From assembly GCA_964560565.1 (NCBI GenBank), contig CAZLMF010000066.1:1-8441 (forward strand): 8,441 nt of DNA, in the 5' to 3' direction. Position numbers and translations under genes: made by a program. The notes below the pieces were generated by a model. The model saw only the letters and a program-made list of their open reading frames with translations. It was not told the DNA's origin and ran no database searches. Origin of the DNA: CAZLMF01 sp964560565 (lineage in GTDB: Bacteria; Bacillota; Clostridia; Oscillospirales; Ruminococcaceae). Numbering within the stretch: position 1 is the first letter of the stretch; each line of letters begins with the position of its first letter. Positions 1-5,143 of the stretch are shown in pieces.

Positions 1-2
1 CT

Positions 3-1028
3 TTACTTTACGCCTGCTGCCACCATGATGCTGTCCTGATGCTGCTTGACATAAGCTGATGAAACATCGGAGGCATGTCCTGTGCTACCGGAGAGGTAGA
101 GGTCAAAGTGACCTGTAACGTTATTGCCTTTTACGGTGTCAAAGGAGTGAGGTTTCCCTGATAGAGAAGCGGCAAAGTTTATGCCATCGTGGTATATTAC
201 AACAGGGCGAGGAGTCCATGTCCAAGTTGGGAAGAGTTTTCGCATGACCGCTGTATCACTTGCAGTGACAGGCTCAACGTCAGCGTGATTTACGCCTCCC
301 ATAACAACAACCTTAAATCGCTGACCAGTTTTTACGTCGGTGATAGTAAGAACGTCATTGCGGTTGATAAGATACTGCCCGTCCCTAAACCAATCGACTC
401 GCTTGCCGACAGATGAGGGAGATGAGCTTTCACCGGGCATTACAGCATAGTTCCTTGGAGCATAGCCGCTAATGGCGATTTTCTGTCCTTCATTTAACCA
501 TTCATTAGGCTTCAGGTAGTTGTACTTAATAATATTCGCCTGTGTAGTTCCAAACCTAGATGCTATTGCGCTAACAGTGTCCCCAGCCTTAACTGTATAG
601 GTGACTGATGGCCAGCTATACACGGGGGTAGGCTTGCTTACAGTTGGCGTGGTGGGTGTTGCATTTGGTATATACAGACGCTGTCCAACATAGATTGTAT
701 CGTTCTTGAGCTTATTCAAGCTCTTGATTTGGTTAACGGTAGTCGAATATTTTCTTGATAGCAGCCATAGGGTGTCGCCGCTTTTTACGGTGTAGTTAGC
801 AGTGCGAGACAGGTTGAGCTTTTGACCGATGTATATTGTATCTGAAGTAAGTGAGTTGTATTGTTTAAGCTCATCGACAGTCAAATTATTTGCACGAGAG
901 ATCTTCCAAAGGCTATCTCCTGCTTTAACGGTGTGTGTTGATGCTGCGTTTGTTTGAAGTCCCATTGAAACGGCAAGCATAACAGTAATTGCACTGACTG
1001 ATATTATTCTTCTAATGTTTTTAAGCAT
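3..1028 (-). CDS. Secreted triple-LysM wall protein with a clostridial C-terminal domain
   Basis: This 341-residue protein probably binds peptidoglycan outside the cell. Residues 1-29 form a signal peptide: basic MLKNIRR, a hydrophobic core, and likely cleavage near TNA/AST. Three LysM repeats follow at about 31-74, 78-121 and 143-187, each starting with a TVKxGD-type motif and ending near GQ(K/R)L or GQKI. A Pro/Thr-rich linker occupies 121-142. The C-terminal domain (about 208-341) contains VDWF, NHADVEP (247-253), a WTWTPRP segment and GHFDLYLSG (307-315). From memory it resembles a domain found behind LysM repeats in many clostridial proteins, of no function known to me. I chose the start at 1028 because GGAGG lies 7 bases upstream; the frame stays open to 1127, but that extension lacks a ribosome site and would precede the likely promoter. 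The gene ends two bases from the window edge, so its terminator is not visible. Confidence 0.9.
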   Translation of the reverse strand: MLKNIRRIISVSAITVMLAVSMGLQTNAASTHTVKAGDSLWKISRANNLTVDELKQYNSLTSDTIYIGQKLNLSRTANYTVKSGDTLWLLSRKYSTTVNQIKSLNKLKNDTIYVGQRLYIPNATPTTPTVSKPTPVYSWPSVTYTVKAGDTVSAIASRFGTTQANIIKYNYLKPNEWLNEGQKIAISGYAPRNYAVMPGESSSPSSVGKRVDWFRDGQYLINRNDVLTITDVKTGQRFKVVVMGGVNHADVEPVTASDTAVMRKLFPTWTWTPRPVVIYHDGINFAASLSGKPHSFDTVKGNNVTGHFDLYLSGSTGHASDVSSAYVKQHQDSIMVAAGVK

Positions 1029-1074
1029 GTTTACCTCCATCTTTCTTATACTTCCTTCTTCTTGCGTCGTACTC

Positions 1075-1103
1075 ATAATAACATAAATGTAATATAAAGT
1101 CAT
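1075..1103 (-). promoter_or_regulatory. Predicted sigma-A promoter of the LysM gene
   Basis: On the minus strand, ATGACT (1103-1098) and TATTAT (1080-1075) are separated by exactly 17 bases. They match the -35 consensus at 4 of 6 positions and the -10 at 5 of 6. Transcription would begin near 1068, giving a leader of about 40 bases before the ATG at 1028. This placement also argues against the longer open frame that begins at 1127. Prediction from sequence only. Confidence 0.5.
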
Positions 1104-1174
1104 TGCAGAAATTATGGAAATCGACAAGTAAATATGTGGATTGTGCTTTTTTGAGCTATATTTATAAATATGTA

Positions 1175-1203
1175 TTGATTATTTATGCAAAAAATTATAT
1201 GAT
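1175..1203 (+). promoter_or_regulatory. Predicted sigma-A promoter of the GH5 glucanase gene
   Basis: TTGATT (1175-1180) and TATGAT (1198-1203) are spaced by 17 bases, a good sigma-A match at 4/6 and 5/6. The start of transcription would be near 1210, leaving a leader of only about 20 bases that carries the ribosome site AGGAGG (1220-1225). A perfect 14-base AT palindrome (1158-1171) sits three bases upstream of the -35 and could bind a regulator, though AT-rich palindromes arise readily by chance here. Confidence 0.6.
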
Positions 1204-1230
1204 ATAGTTAAATAAGTTTAGGAGGTAAAC

Positions 1231-2577
1231 ATGAAACTACATAAAAGGACAATTGCCGCTTTTCTTGCGATAATGCTTTCGGTAAGTATTTTTTCAGCTT
1301 GTAAAACAGATGAGGGAACATCTCAAAGTGAGGATAGCTCATCTACAACTACAATAACAACCCAATCGACAGATGAAAGCCAATCTACTATTGAAACAGA
1401 TAATACTACTACAACTACCGCATCTTCGGAGGAAACAACTTTGGATTCAAATGGGACAACTGCAAACACCACGACAACTTCAAAGGATACTACAACAACA
1501 CCTCAAACCACAGTACCAAAGCCGCCAGAGGGAACAGACATAAGCGAGTATACCACGGCGCAAATTGTTGCTGCTATGAATGTAGGCTGGAACTTGGGTA
1601 ATACCCTTGATAGCACAGGCTCATGGATAAACAGCAAAGACCCAACGGATTATGAAAAGGCGTGGGGCAACCCAATAACTACAAAGGCAATGATTGATGA
1701 AATCAAGAAAGCGGGCTTTAACACCATACGCATTCCTACTTCATGGGGGGAGCATGTAGGAGCTGCGCCGAACTATACAATAGAAAAGGCTTGGATGGAT
1801 AGGGTGCAGGAGGTCGTTGACTATGCATATGACAACGAAATGTTTATCATACTCAATTTTCATCATGAGGAATGGCATTTCCCTTCCTATGATAATTTAG
1901 ATAAAGCAAAAGCACAGCTTACAAAAATGTGGGCACAGGTTGCCGAGCGCTTTAAGAACTATGACGAGCATTTGATTTTTGAGGGCATGAACGAGCCTCG
2001 CCTAAAGGGAACAGAACATGAGTGGACAGGTGGCACTGATGAAGCGACGGATGTTATAAACCAGCTTAACGCTGCATTTGTGGACACTATTCGCAAGTCA
2101 GCAGGCAAAAACAAGCTAAGGCACTTGATGGTGCCTACACATGGAGCGTCCTCAGCGCCAAAGGCACTAAAGGGCTTTAAGGTGCCAGATGACGACAGGA
2201 TAATAGTTTCAATTCACTCTTATTCACCATACAATTTTGCTCTAAATGTAAGCGGCACAGGCACTTGGAGTACAAAAAACAAGGGCGAGATTGACTCACT
2301 GATTAGAACGATAGACAACACTTTCCTTAGCAAAGGAATCCCCGTTATAATAGGCGAGTTTGGGGCAATGACTAAGAGCAATGCGGATAACTTAAGCTCC
2401 CGTGTGGCTTGGGCGGAGTATTACGTCAAGGCGGCTAAGGCTAAGGGAGTCCCCTGCATTTGGTGGGATAACGGCGGCTTTACCGGTGATGGTGAGCTGT
2501 TTGGCATATTCAACCGCAGGACGCTAAAGTGGGAATACCCAGATATAGTTGATGCTCTAATGAGGGGCGTAAAATAA
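1231..2577 (+). CDS. Lipid-anchored GH5 endoglucanase (subfamily 4-like)
   Basis: This is a glycoside hydrolase family 5 enzyme, predicted to cut internal beta-1,4 bonds in cellulose, xyloglucan or mixed-linkage glucan at the cell surface. The 448-residue protein starts with a lipoprotein signal ending in the lipobox FSAC, with Cys24 as the lipidated residue. A low-complexity Ser/Thr/Glu spacer follows (about 27-98). The catalytic domain runs from about 108 to the end: GWNLGNTLD (119-127), WGNP (145-148), the TIRIP arginine (R167), HHE (211-213), the acid/base Glu255 in NEP, the IHSY histidine (H329), the nucleophile Glu376 in GEFG, and WWDNG (411-415). All expected catalytic residues are present. 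The GWNLGNT, FEGMNEPR and SPYNFAL segments point to subfamily 4, but the exact substrate cannot be read from sequence. There is no carbohydrate-binding module or dockerin, so it looks membrane-tethered rather than cellulosomal. AGGAGG lies 5 bases before the ATG. Confidence 0.95.
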   Translation: MKLHKRTIAAFLAIMLSVSIFSACKTDEGTSQSEDSSSTTTITTQSTDESQSTIETDNTTTTTASSEETTLDSNGTTANTTTTSKDTTTTPQTTVPKPPEGTDISEYTTAQIVAAMNVGWNLGNTLDSTGSWINSKDPTDYEKAWGNPITTKAMIDEIKKAGFNTIRIPTSWGEHVGAAPNYTIEKAWMDRVQEVVDYAYDNEMFIILNFHHEEWHFPSYDNLDKAKAQLTKMWAQVAERFKNYDEHLIFEGMNEPRLKGTEHEWTGGTDEATDVINQLNAAFVDTIRKSAGKNKLRHLMVPTHGASSAPKALKGFKVPDDDRIIVSIHSYSPYNFALNVSGTGTWSTKNKGEIDSLIRTIDNTFLSKGIPVIIGEFGAMTKSNADNLSSRVAWAEYYVKAAKAKGVPCIWWDNGGFTGDGELFGIFNRRTLKWEYPDIVDALMRGVK

Positions 2578-2603
2578 AACTAGATAATTAAGCAGCACAA
2601 AAG

Positions 2604-2637
2604 ACAGCCCTGATGATAGTCATCAGGGCTGTTTGGT
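2604..2637. terminator. Bidirectional intrinsic terminator between the GH5 gene and uraA
   Basis: A perfect 13-bp stem (2604-2616 with 2620-2632, arms starting ACAGCCC and ending GGGCTGT) closes a 3-base loop, TAG. On the plus strand it is followed by TTTGGTTTTG; on the minus strand by CTTTTGTG. It lies 26 bases after the GH5 stop and 14 bases beyond the uraA stop on the other strand, so it can serve both convergent genes. Confidence 0.9.
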
Positions 2638-2646
2638 TTTGTTTCT

Positions 2647-4107
2647 CTATTCTATGGGTTCTGACACTTCAGTCATTTCGGGGATTTCAATTGCAGTAGT
2701 ATTGATGTCAGTATTTAGTTTGTCTTTCTTACCGAGTTTATTGCCGATATTGAAAATGATGTTCATGATTATACCAAAGATTGCAGCGCCTGCAACACAA
2801 GGAATTTCAACTCCAAAGAAAGGAATATTGCCTCCGAATGCATATTGGCCACCAACGCCGATTATCATGATTACAGAGATGATTGCAATATTTTTTGAGC
2901 TAAACATATCGGTCTTTTTCTCAATCATAATTGCAATACCCTGCGCAGCGATTGCACCAAAGAGGTAAATTTCAAGCCCACCTATTACAGCGGAAGGAAT
3001 AGCATAGATTGCGTTTACAAGAGGTGTAAAGCAAGCGACTACCATTGCGATAATTGCCGCCGCAATAAGAACAGGAACGGAGAATACCTTAGTGATTGCC
3101 ATTGCGCTGATATTCTCGCCGTAGTTAGTGCCTGCAGGACCGCCTACGAATCCCGAAACCATATCGCCTATACCGTCACCGATAAGGTTAAGCCCAAGCT
3201 TGTCCTGAATATTGTAGCGCTTCTTTGAGTCCTTTTTCTTAGCAAGGTCGTTGACGTAGATGTCAAGCTGGTAGATATGCGCTGTTGATTCGGGTATGGT
3301 TGCAATTGCAATAGGCATTATCGCCGCAACTGCTACCCATGATACTGTGGGAAGTGTAAAGTGAGGGAATGCAAAGATTCCGCTGTTTGCTGCCTCTGGC
3401 ATTACCTTGAAAAGGTCAATGCCTGTTGTCTGAGCTATTACAAAGGCGGTTATGCAGCCAAGGACTGGCCCTAAGAGTAGGGGCAATTGACCAAGCACGC
3501 CCTTTAGATACACTGAAAACAGTATAGTGGAGATGAGTGTCACAAGGGAGATTACCCATGCCATATTTTGCGCAAGAGCTACTTGAGATTCAGCTACTGC
3601 AACTGTGCCTGCTGTGTCGATTGCAATTGAGGTGGCATCAGCCATTGCGTTAGCTGCAAGGGTAAGTCCTATTACCATTGCAATTGGACCTGTAACCGAG
3701 GCTGGAAGGATTTTCTCAATGGAATCCCTACCAAAGCGCTTGACTATTAAGCCTGCGGCGATGGACACAAGACCGGACATGATGATACCAAACTGAGCCA
3801 CTGAGATTTTTTCGTCAAGGGTTGAGCCTACAAGCGCCTCTGAGCTCATAAGTCCTGCGATAGCAGCGACATATGAGAAACTAGAGCCGTAGTAGAGTGG
3901 AATTTTTCTGCCTGTAACAAGGATAAAGCAGATGGTTGCAAGACCGCTTGCGAAAATGGTGGTGGAAATGTGGAAGTTGGTGATAATTGCAACTGCTACC
4001 GTTGCAGGGAACATTACTATTACTTGCTGAATGGCATAGAGTAATAGCTTCCATATTGGTGGTCGTTCATCGGGTAGATAACCGATGGTATGCTGGCTTT
4101 TTGACAT
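2647..4107 (-). CDS. uraA: Uracil permease, NCS2 (UraA/PyrP) family
   Basis: This inner-membrane nucleobase:proton symporter probably imports uracil. The 486-residue protein is strongly hydrophobic, consistent with the 14-helix UraA fold, and somewhat longer than E. coli UraA (about 430), mainly through an extra loop near 158-180 and a charged tail from about 458. Family landmarks are the N-terminal helix IQQVIVMFPATV, YGSSFSYVAA (73-82), the TM8 motif IPESTAH with Glu273 and His277 (counterparts of UraA Glu241 and His245), and NYGENISAMAITK (328-340) with Glu331 matching UraA Glu290. Two deviations stand out: the usual QH pair is Gln27-Gln28, and the conserved Gly of the ENxG signature is Ser334. 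It lies 56 bases downstream of pyrR with no terminator between, so the two are co-transcribed under the pyrR leader. The ribosome site GAGGGG is 8 bases before the ATG. Uracil is favoured by context; xanthine or another base is less likely. Confidence 0.88.
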   Translation of the reverse strand: MSKSQHTIGYLPDERPPIWKLLLYAIQQVIVMFPATVAVAIITNFHISTTIFASGLATICFILVTGRKIPLYYGSSFSYVAAIAGLMSSEALVGSTLDEKISVAQFGIIMSGLVSIAAGLIVKRFGRDSIEKILPASVTGPIAMVIGLTLAANAMADATSIAIDTAGTVAVAESQVALAQNMAWVISLVTLISTILFSVYLKGVLGQLPLLLGPVLGCITAFVIAQTTGIDLFKVMPEAANSGIFAFPHFTLPTVSWVAVAAIMPIAIATIPESTAHIYQLDIYVNDLAKKKDSKKRYNIQDKLGLNLIGDGIGDMVSGFVGGPAGTNYGENISAMAITKVFSVPVLIAAAIIAMVVACFTPLVNAIYAIPSAVIGGLEIYLFGAIAAQGIAIMIEKKTDMFSSKNIAIISVIMIIGVGGQYAFGGNIPFFGVEIPCVAGAAIFGIIMNIIFNIGNKLGKKDKLNTDINTTAIEIPEMTEVSEPIE

Positions 4108-4163
4108 AACTACATCCCCTCATTTATATAAATTTCATTTTGCGCAGATTAAATTAAGACAAG

Positions 4164-4706
4164 CTATTGCTCATTTTCAAACAGGTCAACGCTTGTGCTG
4201 CCGTCGGTTTCAGTAAGGCTTACCGATACAAGCTCGGACTTGGAAGTGGGTATATTTTTGCCTACAAAGTCTGCTCGGATGGGAAGCTCCCTATGGCCGC
4301 GGTCAATGAGCACCGCAAGCTGAATTTTATCAGCGCGCCCGAGTGACATTACTGCGTCCATTGCAGCTCTTGCGGTGCGCCCTGTAAAAATGACGTCGTC
4401 AACGAGAATTACAATCTTCCCGTTCACAGGGAAGGGTACATCGGTCTGGCTAAGTATAGGCTCGTCCTGCCGTTGGGAAAGGTCATCACGATATAGGGTG
4501 ATATCAAGCACACCCATTGGAACACTTACGTTTTCGATAGCCTTGATGGATCTGACAAGCCTTGCGGCAATTGGGGCTCCTCTGGTTTTAATGCCGATTA
4601 TGCATAGGTTGTCTGTTCCGTGGTTTTTCTCAATGATTTGGTGAGCAATCCGAATGATAGCACGCTCCACAGAGGTTTCGTCCATTATTACTGCCTTTTT
4701 TCTCAT
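4164..4706 (-). CDS. pyrR: Bifunctional pyr RNA-binding attenuator / uracil phosphoribosyltransferase
   Basis: PyrR binds pyr leader RNA when UMP or UTP is abundant and promotes termination; many members also make UMP from uracil and PRPP. The 180-residue product is close in length and sequence to Bacillus PyrR. Visible landmarks are RIAH (19-22), IKTRGAPIA (39-47), DITLYRDDLS (68-77), the PRPP loop VILVDDVIFTGRT (99-111), and the basic RGHRELPIRADFVGKNIPTSKSE stretch (136-158, shown split as RGHRELPIRAD and FVGKNIPTSKSE) that forms much of the RNA-binding surface. I start it at ATG 4706, which has AAGGAGG 5 bases upstream and gives the MRKKAVIMDE beginning typical of the family. An in-frame GTG at 4724 would add six residues and place the ribosome site inside the gene. 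It is the first gene of pyrR-uraA and follows its own attenuator, so it should be autoregulated. Confidence 0.96.
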   Translation of the reverse strand: MRKKAVIMDETSVERAIIRIAHQIIEKNHGTDNLCIIGIKTRGAPIAARLVRSIKAIENVSVPMGVLDITLYRDDLSQRQDEPILSQTDVPFPVNGKIVILVDDVIFTGRTARAAMDAVMSLGRADKIQLAVLIDRGHRELPIRADFVGKNIPTSKSELVSVSLTETDGSTSVDLFENEQ

Positions 4707-4744
4707 AACAGCCTCCTTCCACACAAACCAATCGCAGGCTTAAA

Positions 4745-4779
4745 ACAAAAAATCTTGCCTACAAAATGCAGGCAAGATT
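4745..4779 (-). terminator. Attenuator terminator in the pyrR leader
   Basis: In minus-strand RNA a perfect 10-bp stem (AATCTTGCCT at 4779-4770 with AGGCAAGATT at 4760-4751) closes a 9-base loop and runs straight into TTTTTTGTTTTA. It lies about 40 bases before the pyrR ATG and downstream of the promoter, so it must act on transcripts heading into pyrR. That is the hallmark of an attenuator rather than an end-of-gene terminator. Confidence 0.93.
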
Positions 4780-4862
4780 ATATTTATACTCATGTTTAGC
4801 CTGTCTGTTAAAGCACATAGCGATTGCAAGCAGCAGGCATATTGACAGTATAATATCTTACC
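4771..4862 (-). promoter_or_regulatory. Predicted antiterminator of the pyrR leader
   Basis: In minus-strand RNA, GGUAAGAU (4862-4855) pairs with AUCUUGCC (4778-4771), with one U-G wobble. The adjoining UUAUACU (4853-4847) pairs with AGUAUAA (4790-4784). This gives 15 pairs around a small bulge. The downstream strand takes eight of the ten bases of the terminator's 5' arm, so the two cannot coexist. The upstream strand is also the 3' side of the PyrR-binding hairpin. The enclosed 56 bases hold a further 5-bp stem, GCCTG/CAGGC (4838-4834 with 4803-4799). Confidence 0.82.
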
Positions 4863-4896
4863 GGCATCTCTGTACCGAGCTTAAAAATACTTACTG
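4846..4896 (-). promoter_or_regulatory. PyrR-binding (anti-antiterminator) hairpin
   Basis: The minus-strand RNA GGUACAGAGAUGCC (4876-4863) folds with the hexaloop CAGAGA, matching the CNGNGA loop of the known PyrR-binding consensus ARUCCNGNGAGGYU. The U-G wobble above the loop is kept, while the first and fourth pairs change together (A-U to G-C, C-G to A-U). An asymmetric internal loop (4882-4879 opposite 4860) separates this from a lower helix: 4886-4883 with 4859-4856, 4891-4888 with 4855-4852, and CAGUA/UACUG (4896-4892 with 4850-4846). When PyrR with UMP binds here the antiterminator cannot form and transcription stops at 4745-4779. Identification rests on the motif match and its position before pyrR. 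Confidence 0.87.
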
Positions 4897-4927
4897 AGGA
4901 ATATCTGTGGTGGTATTTATCTTGCAT

Positions 4928-4956
4928 ATTATAGCATATAGCTTTTGCTGGCGCAA
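4928..4956 (-). promoter_or_regulatory. Predicted promoter of the pyrR-uraA operon
   Basis: On the minus strand a perfect TATAAT (4933-4928) carries an extended -10 TG (TGCTATAAT) and lies 17 bases after TTGCGC (4956-4951), a weak -35. Transcription should start near 4921, giving about 215 bases of leader before the pyrR ATG. An inverted repeat, TATAGCT/AGCTATA (4964-4958 and 4943-4937), brackets the -35; its role is unknown. Confidence 0.75.
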
Positions 4957-5010
4957 TAGCTATAATAACAAAATTTTAGAGCTTTTTTTATTAGACATTG
5001 CAAATTGCGT

Positions 5011-5042
5011 AAAAAACAGCCTAACCCTTAAGGGCTAGGCTG
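5011..5042 (-). terminator. Intrinsic terminator, probably of hppA
   Basis: In minus-strand RNA, CAGCCTAGCCC pairs with GGGTTAGGCTG (11 bp with one G-U) around a TTAA loop, followed by six T. Direction and position suit the end of hppA, whose stop is at 5144-5146 across the assembly gap. The hairpin ends exactly at the gap edge, so it could be incomplete, and an intervening gene hidden in the gap cannot be excluded. Confidence 0.8.
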
Positions 5043-5142
5043 NNNNNNNNNNNNNNNNNNNNNNNNNNNNNNNNNNNNNNNNNNNNNNNNNNNNNNNNNN
5101 NNNNNNNNNNNNNNNNNNNNNNNNNNNNNNNNNNNNNNNNNN
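5043..5142. other. Assembly gap of 100 N
   Basis: Exactly 100 undetermined bases, a common placeholder for a scaffold join of unknown size. The left edge touches a terminator hairpin and the right edge lies one base from the hppA stop codon. The true distance and the adjacency of pyrR and hppA therefore rest on scaffolding. Confidence 0.98.
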
Positions 5143-5143
5143 C

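Noticed and set aside
189..416. Plus-strand 75-codon frame inside the LysM gene
   Set aside because: It lies antisense to a well-supported domain, with no family resemblance and no ribosome site that I can see.
1029..1127. N-terminal extension of the LysM protein by 33 residues, starting at 1127
   Set aside because: It has no ribosome site and overlaps the predicted promoter, while the internal ATG at 1028 has GGAGG and begins a clean signal peptide.
1330..1520. Threonine-codon-rich stretch as a DNA repeat or CRISPR-like array
   Set aside because: It is the coding sequence of a low-complexity linker; there are no regular repeat units or unique spacers.
2633..3796. Plus-strand open frames opposite uraA
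   Set aside because: They are antisense shadows; their hydrophobic look comes from the complementary codons of membrane helices.
4108..4163. Possible second attenuator between pyrR and uraA, as in Bacillus
   Set aside because: Only 56 bases are available and no hairpin or PyrR-type loop is present.
4707..4724. GTG start for pyrR, six codons earlier
   Set aside because: It would bury the AAGGAGG ribosome site inside the gene; ATG 4706 gives the normal PyrR N-terminus and length.
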